64,000 bases of DNA from assembly GCA_025451845.1 (NCBI GenBank), contig JANWJS010000029.1, forward strand, positions 1 through 64,000. The letters are read 5' to 3'. The notes beneath the pieces are model-generated. The model was not told the origin of the DNA. It saw nothing but the letters and a program-made list of their open reading frames with translations, and ran no database searches. Made by a program: the position numbers and the translations under genes. Positions 10,732-18,278 of this stretch are shown here, one piece after another; position 1 is the stretch's first letter; each line of letters opens with the position of its first letter. The stretch is from Steroidobacteraceae bacterium (GTDB lineage Bacteria; Pseudomonadota; Gammaproteobacteria; Steroidobacterales; Steroidobacteraceae).

Positions 10732-11850
10732 TTACAGCGGCCGGCTGTCGTTTCGCAGGGAGATCACTGGGCCGGGCCCCGACAGAGATCCCTTCTGAAT
10801 CATGAGTGCCCCGGGCCCCATCGGAGGCTCGGCCGGCGCGGTCGTGGCCACGCTGATCTTGCGGTGCAGCCGCAGCACTTCCAGCGTGACTTTCTCCCCG
10901 GAATCATAGGAGGCGAGGATCCTGATCACGTGCGAGCCGTCGATGGGCTTGCGGCCGCCGATCGACAGAATGACATCTCCATCCCGCAGGCCCAGCGTCC
11001 CGTCAGGCGGCGCTCGCACTACCAGCACGCCGGCATCCGTTCCAAAGTAGCGGCCCAGTTCCGGCGTGAGCCGGGCGAGCTCCATGTCCGCTACGGGGCC
11101 GCCGATGATCATCGGACCGCCGCCCCAGCGGGTAAACGCCTTCATTCGGGGAAGCGGCGGCAGCTCCGGGACTCGTGGCGCGATGAAGAAGCCATCTCCG
11201 ACCGGACGCGCGGTCACGGGAAGGTCGCGCGTCTTGCCGTTCCGCGATACTTTCAAATTCACCTTGTCGCCCGGCTTGACGTCATGGAGCAATGCGACAA
11301 CCCGCGCCGCAGGCTCTCGGCCGCGCACGCTCGTCCCGTTCACCCCCACGATCAGATCGCCGGGGCGGATGCCCGCCTGCTCCGCCGATCCTCCGGGACT
11401 GACTTCGCGAACACGCGCCCCCGAACTACCGCTGGCATCATCGAGCTGGACGCCAACGAGGACGCGCGACGGTCCCGACAAGGCCTCGACCCGCTGCATC
11501 ATCGGTCCATACATTTGCGCGGAGAGCGCCGCTAGCTGCTGCGCTGCAACCTCGAGGCGCCGGCGTGCCGCGTCCATCTGAGCACGCAACGCATCTTCAC
11601 GCTGTCGAGCCGCGTCTTCGCGCTCTCGAGCCGCTTCTTCGCCGCGGTGCGCCGCATCCCTGCTCGCCTGCAGGGCAGACTCACCGTCGCTTGCAGGGTT
11701 TGGAGCTGCGCTCGTCATCGGCCCCTCCGGCGGTGCTGCAGGGACCGCCGGGGCGGGAGGTACCGCAGGCCCATCCGCCGACGCGGCAGTCGCGGCGAAG
11801 GCGAGGCAAAGTGCCACAAGGGTCGCTCGGGGTCTCACATGCATTCTCAT
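10732..11850 (-). CDS. Periplasmic PDZ-domain protein in a sigma/anti-sigma operon
   Basis: A 372-residue protein with a signal peptide (ATLVALCLAFAATAASA), a Pro/Ala-rich linker, a charged Ala/Arg/Glu coiled-coil stretch (residues about 60-115) and two PDZ-like domains. The first (about 130-215) has the carboxylate-binding-type core SPGGSAEQAGIRPGDLIVGV; the second (about 255-340) is more divergent, with LRDGDVILSIGGRKP. There is no protease domain. It lies 18 bases after the anti-sigma-like gene and starts at an ATG preceded by GGAG, so it is the third gene of the sigma operon. Its second PDZ domain is closely similar to the protein at 14684-15349. By analogy with PDZ control of the sigma-E pathway it may sense envelope peptides; that is inference. 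Confidence 0.8.
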   Translation of the reverse strand: MRMHVRPRATLVALCLAFAATAASADGPAVPPAPAVPAAPPEGPMTSAAPNPASDGESALQASRDAAHRGEEAAREREDAARQREDALRAQMDAARRRLEVAAQQLAALSAQMYGPMMQRVEALSGPSRVLVGVQLDDASGSSGARVREVSPGGSAEQAGIRPGDLIVGVNGTSVRGREPAARVVALLHDVKPGDKVNLKVSRNGKTRDLPVTARPVGDGFFIAPRVPELPPLPRMKAFTRWGGGPMIIGGPVADMELARLTPELGRYFGTDAGVLVVRAPPDGTLGLRDGDVILSIGGRKPIDGSHVIRILASYDSGEKVTLEVLRLHRKISVATTAPAEPPMGPGALMIQKGSLSGPGPVISLRNDSRPL

Positions 11851-11868
11851 TTGGGCTCTCTCCGCCGA

Positions 11869-12405
11869 TCACGGCGTCGCTGACGCCAACATTTCCGCGT
11901 ATTGCACCTGGGCGAGCGAGCTGACGAGCTGCGCCCGCTGCCGCTCGAGCGCATCCAACCTGACCGGCTGCGCACCTGACACTCGCTCGGCGCTCATTAG
12001 ATCGTCCAGGGCGGCAATCTGGTCCTGAAGGCTGCTCACCGCCGCATGGGTGCCCACGCGCACGATCGCATGATCGCGGGGCAAACCCGCGAGCCAACCT
12101 TCGATGGCCCGCGTGCGCGCCTGTTCCTGCCGATCGCTTGCATTCGTACGAACCGTGGCGTCCGGCAGTGCGACCGGCGGTGCATGCTCACGAGTCGCAT
12201 GGACGAATGGGAGTGCAGTGACCAGCAGGGCAGCCAGGACAGATGCAGCGATGGCTACCGGACGGTTGCGCTCGATGGCGCGCGTGAGTGCTGAGCGATG
12301 GGCTCTGCGCTGAAACTCAGCCCAGTCGTACGGCGCCTCACTCGACTCATCCGCAGCCGTGCGCAGACGACCAGCGATGTTTTTGTCGTCTAGATCTGTG
12401 TGCAT
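11869..12405 (-). CDS. Single-span membrane protein, probable anti-sigma factor
   Basis: A 178-residue protein with a short cytoplasmic N terminus of about 47 residues, one membrane helix (AIAASVLAALLVTALPFV, about 51-68) and a periplasmic part rich in Gln, Leu and Ala that looks coiled-coil. There is no HxxxCxxC zinc anti-sigma signature and no recognised family. The function is inferred from position and topology: the start lies inside the end of the ECF sigma gene (16-base overlap), the usual arrangement of an anti-sigma factor, and a PDZ protein follows. The ATG at 12405 gives MHTDLDDKNIAGRL; longer reading of the frame upstream would only mirror the sigma gene. Confidence 0.65.
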   Translation of the reverse strand: MHTDLDDKNIAGRLRTAADESSEAPYDWAEFQRRAHRSALTRAIERNRPVAIAASVLAALLVTALPFVHATREHAPPVALPDATVRTNASDRQEQARTRAIEGWLAGLPRDHAIVRVGTHAAVSSLQDQIAALDDLMSAERVSGAQPVRLDALERQRAQLVSSLAQVQYAEMLASATP

Positions 12406-12974
12406 GCCTCTTGATCCTCCTGCGGCGTCAACCCCTGACGCAGGCGCGCGAGCGCGCGCGCTAGCTGTGATTTGGAAAAGCTCACAGAGCGTCCAAAGAG
12501 CTGCGCGATTTCCTCGTGCGAATAACCCTCGACCTCGAACAGCCACACCACTGCACGTCCGACTGGCGTCAGACTCGCCAGTGCACGCTCGACGTCGACC
12601 ACATCCACAGAGGTTGCAGGTGTGGCCGGCAGCATCACGGACCGCAACGAGGAGTCCTCGTCGCCGAACTCCCAGTGCAGCCGCGCCCGATGCCACGGCG
12701 AGCGCAGGTACATGAGGCACCGGGTGACCGCAATTTGCCTCAGCCAGGCGCCTAGCGGCGCCTCGCCGCGGAACTCTCCCAGGCGCTGGAACATCGCCAT
12801 CATGGTGTCCTGGAACAGGTCTTCGGCCACCGCCCGATTCCCCACGAGCCTGCGGATCAGCGCGAATACTGCCGGCCCCATTGCCCGATAGATCGCCGCC
12901 TGCGCCGCCGCATCTGCCTTGCGGGCACACTGGATCAACTCGTCGGGTATCGGTATGTCGGCCAGTCTGCTCAC
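12390..12974 (-). CDS. ECF-type RNA polymerase sigma factor
   Basis: A 194-residue sigma-70 family protein of the extracytoplasmic-function class. Region 2 is seen in VGNRAVAEDLFQDTMMAMFQRLGEFRGEAPLGAWLRQI, with the AEDLFQDT and WLRQIA signatures, and region 4 in LTPVGRAVVWLFEVEGYSHEEIAQLFGRSVSFSKSQLARALARLR, a helix-turn-helix that reads the -35 element. No region 3 is present, as expected for the class. Start is GTG at 12974. It is followed with overlap by the probable anti-sigma gene and then the PDZ protein; ECF genes usually activate their own operon, but I could not identify a promoter motif upstream. Confidence 0.92.
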   Translation of the reverse strand: MSRLADIPIPDELIQCARKADAAAQAAIYRAMGPAVFALIRRLVGNRAVAEDLFQDTMMAMFQRLGEFRGEAPLGAWLRQIAVTRCLMYLRSPWHRARLHWEFGDEDSSLRSVMLPATPATSVDVVDVERALASLTPVGRAVVWLFEVEGYSHEEIAQLFGRSVSFSKSQLARALARLRQGLTPQEDQEACTQI

Positions 12975-13040
12975 GACCTACTTAGATGCGGCAGTGGGAC
13001 AAAAGGTCGCAACCCATATGCTTCCGCCATCCCGACCCCC

Positions 13041-13046
13041 TATACT
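13041..13046 (+). promoter_or_regulatory. Probable -10 element of the tRNA-Leu gene
   Basis: TATACT lies 10 bases upstream of the first nucleotide of the tRNA, a spacing typical of stable-RNA promoters. No good -35 match was seen at 16-18 bases upstream, so the call rests on the -10 hexamer and its position. Confidence 0.45.
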
Positions 13047-13056
13047 TGCCCTTCGT

Positions 13057-13380
13057 GCCCGAGTGGCGGAATTGGTAGACGCAGCGGACTCAGACCATTT
13101 TCAGTTGAGCCCCCGGGGAGAAATCCCCAGGGTGAAGCCCGTCAAAGTCGGTAGAGGCCCTGAAGCGAGCCGCTTCGAGCTAATGCCGAGCCAAGTCCTG
13201 GAGTTTCCGGGGAAGGTGTAGAGAGCAGACGGCGGGCACCTAAGGCTGCAAGGCTACGGTGAAGGCGTGCTCCAGCCCACGAACCCCGCGGGACCACCGT
13301 GCGGGGCGGCGAAAGCCGCAGCGGGATGAAAATCCGCCGCCGTTAAAAGCGTGTCGGTTCGACTCCGACCTCGGGCACCA
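13057..13380 (+). tRNA. tRNA-Leu (anticodon read as CAA) interrupted by a group I intron
   Basis: The exons are 13057-13091 and 13329-13380. Joined, they give an 87-nt class II tRNA with an encoded CCA end. The acceptor stem GCCCGAG pairs perfectly with CTCGGGC; the D arm (GCG/CGC with AATTGGTAGA) and T arm (GTCGG, TTCGACT, CCGAC) are complete; the long variable arm (13338-13352) marks a Leu/Ser-type tRNA, and GGCGGAATTGGTAGAC with discriminator A is typical of Leu. The anticodon stem GCGGA/TCCGC is split: the first exon ends after C32-T33-C34 and the second begins with AAAA, giving loop CTCAAAA and anticodon CAA. The intron sits between positions 34 and 35, the site used in cyanobacterial tRNA-Leu(UAA). 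The gene is intact rather than broken, because the intron has a full ribozyme core. Confidence 0.93.
13092..13328 (+). ncRNA. Group I self-splicing intron (Azoarcus-like, small type) in tRNA-Leu
   Basis: This 237-nt insertion has the paired elements of a group I ribozyme. P3: GCCC-GTC (13137-13143) with GAC-ggc-GGGC (13228-13237). P4: TCGG(T) (13148-13152) with GCCGA (13185-13189). P5: a hairpin, GAAGCG/CGCTTC (13162-13176). P6: CCTGG/CCGGG. P7: GAGCA (13223-13227) with TGCTC (13268-13272). P9: a hairpin capped by a GAAA tetraloop (13306-13319). The strings GCCGAGCCAAG and AAGGTGTAGAGA resemble, from memory, the Azoarcus tRNA-Ile intron, whose P7 is GACUA/UAGUC, so P7 and P3 show compensatory changes. 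The intron ends in G (13328), the required omega-G. It has no endonuclease reading frame. The 5' splice site would follow a C paired with G in P1 instead of the usual U-G pair. Confidence 0.92.
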
Positions 13381-13494
13381 CCCCTTCCTCTGCGATGACG
13401 CTGCGAGTCGCACCCCCCGCTCAAACCCAGATCGTCTTTATGCTGGACGATGGGAGCGGTACCATGACGGCCCTGAGCCCGGAGGGAATTCCCG

Positions 13495-14589
13495 ATGAAG
13501 CTGACTCGCCGTGATTTTGCGCGCCTGGGCGCAGCGACCGCCTTGTCCAAAGCCCTGCCGCTTCGCGCGCAGGCGAAGAGCGAGGGGCGCAAGCTCAGGT
13601 GGTGCATCGTCGGGTTGGGCCGCATCTCCATGGGGCAGTTCATGCCTGGGCTGCCGCTGTCGAAGACAGGGAAGGTCACCGCGCTGGTGAGCGGGCACCG
13701 GGGAAAGGCCGAGCAGCAGGCGACCGTGTACGGCGTGCGCCCGTCCGCGATCTACAGCTACGATGACTTCGATCGGATCCGCCACAACGACGAGATCGAC
13801 GCCGTGTACATCGCGCTGCCGAACTCGATGCACGCGGAATATACGATCCGCGCGGCGCAGGCGGGCAAGCACGTGTTATGCGAGAAGCCGATGGCGACCA
13901 GCCTCGCGGACTGTAAGGCCATGATCGAAGCATGTCGCAAGGCGAACGTGAAGCTGATGATCGCCTATCGGTGCCAGTATCACCCGTCACACCTCAAGGC
14001 GATCGAGCTGATCCGAACCGGTGCGGTGGGGCAGGTACAGGCGATCGACAGTGCTTTCGGATTCAACATCCGTCCGGGCGAGTGGCGGCTCAACAAGAAG
14101 ATGGCGGGCGGCGGACCGTTGGTGGACGTCGGCATCTATTGCCTGAACGCGAGCCGCTATCTGACAGGTGAGAATCCACAAGATCTCAAGGCGTACGCAT
14201 CGGTAATCGACCACGACGGCCGCTTCGCGCAGGTGGAGGAGAGCGACGGCTGGACGATGAAATTTCCATCGGGGATCGTGGCGAGCTGCAGCACGTCATA
14301 TGGCGCAATGATGAATGGCTACTTCCGCGTGCACGCGTCGAAGGGATGGATCTATATGGACGGATTCAACTACAGCGGCATGCACCTGACGGCGCTTCTG
14401 GCCAACGGACAAACGATCGATCAGCCTGATCCGATCGCCGCGCCCCGGCAATTTACCGCCGAGGCTGACTATTTCGCTGACTGCGTGCGGAATAACCGAG
14501 AGCCCAAGACGGACGGTGCGGAGGGACTGCGGGACATGACGGCGATCTCGCGGATCTATGAGAGCGCGGGGCTGCGGCTGGGCGCGTAG
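13495..14589 (+). CDS. Tat-exported Gfo/Idh/MocA-family oxidoreductase
   Basis: A 364-residue NAD(P)-dependent oxidoreductase of the glucose-fructose oxidoreductase family. The N terminus MKLTRRDFARLGAATALSKA is a twin-arginine signal, so it should be exported folded, with its cofactor, to the periplasm. The Rossmann fold begins at KLRWCIVGLGRISMGQFMPGL; the family EKP motif is present as GKHVLCEKPMA, and a conserved region GGGPLVDVGIYCLNASRYL follows. A ribosome-binding site GGAGGG precedes the ATG by about 9 bases. It stands alone between the tRNA gene and an opposing PDZ gene. The substrate is probably a sugar or sugar derivative; it cannot be specified. Confidence 0.88.
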   Translation: MKLTRRDFARLGAATALSKALPLRAQAKSEGRKLRWCIVGLGRISMGQFMPGLPLSKTGKVTALVSGHRGKAEQQATVYGVRPSAIYSYDDFDRIRHNDEIDAVYIALPNSMHAEYTIRAAQAGKHVLCEKPMATSLADCKAMIEACRKANVKLMIAYRCQYHPSHLKAIELIRTGAVGQVQAIDSAFGFNIRPGEWRLNKKMAGGGPLVDVGIYCLNASRYLTGENPQDLKAYASVIDHDGRFAQVEESDGWTMKFPSGIVASCSTSYGAMMNGYFRVHASKGWIYMDGFNYSGMHLTALLANGQTIDQPDPIAAPRQFTAEADYFADCVRNNREPKTDGAEGLRDMTAISRIYESAGLRLGA

Positions 14590-14683
14590 GAACGAACGAG
14601 GCAACTCCGGGCGAGGGACGCACGCCCCAGCTTGAACATGGAGACCCCGCCCGGGCGCACGCCGCGTAAATTGTCGTAGATCG

Positions 14684-15349
14684 TCACGGCCCCGCGGGCG
14701 GCAGCGCCGGCAATGTGCCGCTGATGTCGATCCTGCGATGCTCTCGCAGGACTACCAGCCTGATCTTCTCCCCCGCATCGTAGGAAGTCAGGATCCGCAT
14801 GGCCTGTGAGCTGGTCGCCGGAACGCGGCCGCCGATGGTGAGGATCACGTCCCCATCCCGTAGTTTCAGCACCCCGTGGGCGGGCGCGCGGACCACCAGC
14901 ACGCCGCGGTCGGCGCCGAAGTAACGGCCGAGTTGCGGCGTCAGCGCGGCAAGCTCCATCGTCCCGGGCGGGCTTTGCAGCGGCGCCTGCGTCGCGGCGG
15001 CAACCGGCAACGACAGATCCGCCAGCGCGGCCGCGGTGGCAGCCTGCTGCCCTGCGCCTTCGAGCTGCGCCTGTGTTCCCGCCTGCTCCGCTTTGAGCTG
15101 CGCCTCCAGTCTTCCCTGATTGGCGTCGAGCTGCGCCTGCACTCGAGCTTGGCTCGCGGCGAGCCGCGCCTGGGCTTGCGCCTGCTGAATCATGAGCTGC
15201 GTCTGCGCTCTCTGCTGGGCCGTATCCGGAACGAACGGCAAGGGCAATGGCGGGCCCGCTGCGCCAGCCGGCAGCGAAGCGGTCGCGGCACCCGCCGCGC
15301 ACAGCGCAAGAAACAAGAGCACTTTCGGAGACACATCCATTAGACGCAC
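14684..15349 (-). CDS. Exported coiled-coil plus PDZ-like protein, paralogue of the 10732-11850 gene
   Basis: A 221-residue protein with a signal peptide (VLLFLALCAAGAATASLPAGA), a Gln/Ala-rich coiled-coil segment (QAQAQARLAASQARVQAQL and onward, residues about 45-100) and one PDZ-like domain (about 130-215) with LTPQLGRYFGADRGVLVVRA and LRDGDVILTIGG. This domain matches the second PDZ domain of the protein at 10732-11850 over its whole length, including the phrases GRYFG, GVLVVRAP and GEK. The first PDZ domain of that protein is absent here. The start may be the ATG at 15349 or the internal ATG three codons later. No partner gene is seen in the immediate neighbourhood. Confidence 0.75.
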   Translation of the reverse strand: MRLMDVSPKVLLFLALCAAGAATASLPAGAAGPPLPLPFVPDTAQQRAQTQLMIQQAQAQARLAASQARVQAQLDANQGRLEAQLKAEQAGTQAQLEGAGQQAATAAALADLSLPVAAATQAPLQSPPGTMELAALTPQLGRYFGADRGVLVVRAPAHGVLKLRDGDVILTIGGRVPATSSQAMRILTSYDAGEKIRLVVLREHRRIDISGTLPALPPAGP

Positions 15350-15445
15350 GAAACCCTAAAAAGATCTCACGCTCGCGGTTGTGTCGATTTGCGGCGCGCT
15401 GCTTCGTCTACTCAGTGAAGAGCACCGCCACAGTACACCGCCGTC

Positions 15446-15667
15446 ATGAGCCTCCCAATCGCCAAGATCCTCGCCTGCATCCGTCACGCCGGACCCTATC
15501 TCGCTATCGAGCTCATCCTGCCCGGCGGATCGCTCGTCGCGCTGATTCTCTGGCTGCTGAGGAATCGGCCCGCGGTGCAGCGCTCGCTGGCGAGAGTCCG
15601 TTCGCGCGCCAGGAATGCCGCTCAGTTCGTGACCGTTCTCGATCCGCCGACCGCCTCTACGCTCTGA
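15446..15667 (+). CDS. Small hypothetical membrane protein
   Basis: A 73-residue frame with one strong hydrophobic stretch (YLAIELILPGGSLVALILWLL, residues about 18-38) followed by a basic segment RNRPAVQRSLARVRSRARN, as in a single-span protein with a cytoplasmic C terminus. Its 3' end overlaps the 3' end of the opposing four-helix protein by 46 bases. No family was recognised and the ribosome-binding site is weak. It could be spurious, but composition and topology favour a gene. Confidence 0.45.
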   Translation: MSLPIAKILACIRHAGPYLAIELILPGGSLVALILWLLRNRPAVQRSLARVRSRARNAAQFVTVLDPPTASTL

Positions 15668-16053
15668 GCGGGGGTCGCGCCCGCCTTCAGCACCATGAGC
15701 AGCATCAACAGAACGCCGAGGATGACGGCGATGGCCGCGGGCCCCATGATCGGACCGACCCGATCTTCCGAGGCGGCGTGCCCGTAGATGAGCAGCAAAC
15801 CCGCGAACATGGTCAGGGCGCCGGCCTGGTGCACGATGAACTGCGTGGTGGCCAGCACGCGCGAGGGCGCAGGCAACCACAGGCGGTGGATGACTGCATA
15901 AACGAGTGACGTGACGAAGCCAACCAACATGATGTGGGCGTGAGTGACGAACTGTCCGTGATCGCCCGAGATGCCCATGTAGATGCCGAGCCCCATGCCG
16001 GCGGCGGCATAGCAGAGCGCCCAGATCAGGAACGTGCGGTCGAAGTGTTTCAT
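15622..16053 (-). CDS. Small four-helix membrane protein resembling heme-copper oxidase subunit I segments
   Basis: A 143-residue membrane protein with four predicted helices: LIWALCYAAAGMGLGIYMG, a helix containing THAHIMLVGFVTSLVYAVIH, one starting TTQFIVHQAGALTMFAGLL, and a C-terminal AAIAVILGVLLMLLMVL. Histidines lie inside or at the ends of helices (THAH, VIHRLW, IVHQAG), reminiscent of NorB/CcoN-type subunits, although the protein is far too short to be an oxidase. I chose the ATG at 16053 (MKHFDRTFLIW) because the upstream extension is not hydrophobic or conserved-looking. A gap of 92 bases separates it from the HEAT-repeat gene upstream. The function is unknown; heme binding is a speculation from the histidines. 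Confidence 0.75.
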   Translation of the reverse strand: MKHFDRTFLIWALCYAAAGMGLGIYMGISGDHGQFVTHAHIMLVGFVTSLVYAVIHRLWLPAPSRVLATTQFIVHQAGALTMFAGLLLIYGHAASEDRVGPIMGPAAIAVILGVLLMLLMVLKAGATPAQSVEAVGGSRTVTN

Positions 16054-16145
16054 GGCTGCCCCCGAATATTGTAGTAGTGAGGCAACAGTGTGAGTACCGG
16101 CGGCAGTGGATGTCAATGGCGCGCCCGAGGCCCGCGAAAGCACAC

Positions 16146-16901
16146 TCAATGAAGGGCGGCGGCGCGGCCGATTCTCGTGATCGCATCGCGCGCCGCCTGC
16201 CGGACCTCCGGGCTCGGGTCGTTGAGCGCCTGCTGCAGGTCGGCCAGCGCGCCGCGGGCCGCGAATCCGATCCCGCCGAGCGCGCTGCAGGCACTGCCTC
16301 GCGACTCCGCGTCGTCACTGCGCAGCATGGCGCGAAGACGGGGCACCGCCGTCGCGGCAGCCTCACCGATGTCGCTGATGTCTTGCGAGGCCCATGCCCT
16401 GACTCCGGAATCGGAATCCCCGAGCGCCGCCAGAAGCGCAGGCAGCGCCGGGCGGAGGTCGAGTTTCGAATCGCCGTCCGGGAAGTGCCACCAGCCGCCT
16501 CCGACGACGTCCAACGCCACAGCGACATTGCGCCGCATCTCCGGATCCGGGTCGCGAAGGGCGCGGGCCAGAGCGGGCACGCTCGCCGGCCCGAGCGCAT
16601 GGAGCTCGTCATAGACCTTCTGACGCTTCTCCTCCAGGGCCGGCAGCGGCGCGGGACTCGTCTTCGTGGAGGCGGCTCCCTGCTGAAACGGCCGCAGGGG
16701 CAGCGGCAGCTCGCGCAGCTTCGCGACTACCGCATCCGCTCCAGCGGCGCCAACGTGAGCCGCGCGTGCGTAGGCAGCGAGCGCCTGGGTCGCGACCGTA
16801 CCCACCATGATCGCCGCCGCTAGAGTCCCAAGGCGCACGGCCAGCGCGCATCGAGGGCCACCCCGCAGGAAAGTCTGCTGTCTTTTCGCGTGACCGCTCA
16901 C
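16146..16901 (-). CDS. Exported HEAT-repeat protein
   Basis: A 251-residue protein with an N-terminal hydrophobic segment (LAVRLGTLAAAIMVGTVATQALA, residues about 20-42) that may be a signal or anchor. Residues about 100-245 form four HEAT/PBS-lyase-type repeats, seen in the recurring pattern VPALARALRDPDPEMRRNVA, LPALLAALGDSDSGVRAWA, VPRLRAMLRSDDAESRGSA and LADLQQALNDPSPEVRQAA. Such repeats make a superhelix for protein binding; no enzyme motif is present. It starts 4 bases inside the end of the GAF-GGDEF cyclase gene, so the two are probably co-translated and may act together. Confidence 0.8.
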   Translation of the reverse strand: MSGHAKRQQTFLRGGPRCALAVRLGTLAAAIMVGTVATQALAAYARAAHVGAAGADAVVAKLRELPLPLRPFQQGAASTKTSPAPLPALEEKRQKVYDELHALGPASVPALARALRDPDPEMRRNVAVALDVVGGGWWHFPDGDSKLDLRPALPALLAALGDSDSGVRAWASQDISDIGEAAATAVPRLRAMLRSDDAESRGSACSALGGIGFAARGALADLQQALNDPSPEVRQAARDAITRIGRAAALH

Positions 16902-18265
16902 GCGGTCATTTTAGCACCGGGCCGCGGCTCGGCCTGCGATTCGGCCTTCTCGCGGCTGCGGGGCTCGAACAACACGATGTCCCCCGGCGCATTGGATGCG
17001 GCGATGCAGTTGCGGCCACTGGACTTCGCTCTGTAGAGCGCAGCGTCGGCTTCCGCGATCAAATCCTCCATGCGCTCGCCGTCCTCGGGGTAACAGGCGA
17101 TGCCGAGGGATGCGGTGACGCGCGGCAGTGCAATCCCTCGCGAGAACACGTGCAGCTGCGCGATGGCTTCGCGGATGGCCTCTGCCTTGGCGTACGCATC
17201 GTCCACCGGGCAGGCCGGGAGGACGACCAGGAACTCCTCGCCGCCGTAGCGGCAAGCGACATCCTCCACGCGCGTATGCCGTTTGAGGACGTGAGCGACA
17301 TTTCGCAGTACCTCATCCCCGGCTTCGTGACCGTTGGTATCGTTGAAAGTCTTGAAATGATCCACATCGAGCATGAGGAGGCTCACCGGGAAACCATGAC
17401 GCAGCGCTCGCGCGAGCTCTCGCTGCAGTGAGATCTCCAGGTGCCGGCGGTTGTAGAGATCGGTCAGCGGATCGCGCTCCGAGCCGCTGCGCAATGTCTC
17501 CTGCAGCCGCAGACTCCCGACGGCGAGCGAGAGTTGCTCGGCAAGGGTTGAGGCCAGCCGCTGCACGTCCTCCGAAATGCTCTCGCCGCCGGCACGGCGC
17601 AGGTGCAGCACGGCCAGTGTGTCACCCTGGGATACCAGCGGCACGCACAGGCAGCTCTCCTCGGACTGGCCCACGTGACGGCAGACCGTGGCGGCACTGG
17701 CTGGCTCATAAAGGTGCGGCTGCCCACGCCGCAGAGCCCAGCAGTCCTCGGAGGAGAAGCTCTGTGCCGCGGGCATGGAACCCCAACCGACTTGCAGGTC
17801 CAACACCACGTCATCGCGGCGCGAAACATAGAGCGCGCCGCCAACACCAGGCAGCAGCTTCGGCAGGGCGCCGTGAATCACGATATTCGCCTCTGCCTGG
17901 GAGTGGCAGGTCTGCAGCAGCTCCACCATGGTGCTCATGGCGGAGATTTCCTGTAACAGCCGGCTCTGGCGCCGGAGGGTCCCCTCGAGCACCGCTTCGC
18001 GGCGGCGGCGGGCAACGGTTTGGAGGACGAGCTGCGCGATGAGCAGCACAGAAAGCCCGAAGAGCGCGTTCAGCGCTATGAGGGTCCACCGCAGACCGCG
18101 GTCAGGCCCGGCCGGTCCGCCTCGGCCAGGGTCCAGCGCGAGCACCCCGACGGCCAGGATGGTCAGGGCGGCGCAGGCAGCGAGGAAGCCGAGAAACAGA
18201 GTCCGCCGGGCGCGGCCGGCCGACCGCGCCGGCAGATCGCTCGTATTGAGCCCGGGCACCCGCAT
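16898..18265 (-). CDS. Membrane diguanylate cyclase with GAF sensor domain
   Basis: A 455-residue protein that should make cyclic-di-GMP from two GTP. Two membrane helices (FLGFLAACAALTILAVGVLAL and the one near LNALFGLSVLLIAQLVL) are followed by a GAF-like sensor domain (about 110-265) and a GGDEF domain with the intact active site RYGGEEFLVVLP. The inhibitory I-site RVED lies five residues upstream of GGEEF, so product inhibition is likely. The start is ATG at 18265; a perfect 9-bp dyad lies 13 bases upstream and could be an operator. The HEAT-repeat gene follows with a 4-base overlap. Confidence 0.92.
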   Translation of the reverse strand: MRVPGLNTSDLPARSAGRARRTLFLGFLAACAALTILAVGVLALDPGRGGPAGPDRGLRWTLIALNALFGLSVLLIAQLVLQTVARRRREAVLEGTLRRQSRLLQEISAMSTMVELLQTCHSQAEANIVIHGALPKLLPGVGGALYVSRRDDVVLDLQVGWGSMPAAQSFSSEDCWALRRGQPHLYEPASAATVCRHVGQSEESCLCVPLVSQGDTLAVLHLRRAGGESISEDVQRLASTLAEQLSLAVGSLRLQETLRSGSERDPLTDLYNRRHLEISLQRELARALRHGFPVSLLMLDVDHFKTFNDTNGHEAGDEVLRNVAHVLKRHTRVEDVACRYGGEEFLVVLPACPVDDAYAKAEAIREAIAQLHVFSRGIALPRVTASLGIACYPEDGERMEDLIAEADAALYRAKSSGRNCIAASNAPGDIVLFEPRSREKAESQAEPRPGAKMTA

Positions 18266-18278
18266 GAAACGGCGTCTC

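Noticed and set aside
12919-13221. Open frame of 100 codons across the tRNA and its intron, as a possible intron-encoded endonuclease
   Set aside because: It starts outside the intron, ends in the ribozyme core and has no LAGLIDADG, GIY-YIG or HNH motif.
13057-13380. tRNA remnant or integrative-element attachment site
   Set aside because: Both exons are complete and the insert is a full group I ribozyme, with no integrase or repeated tRNA end nearby.
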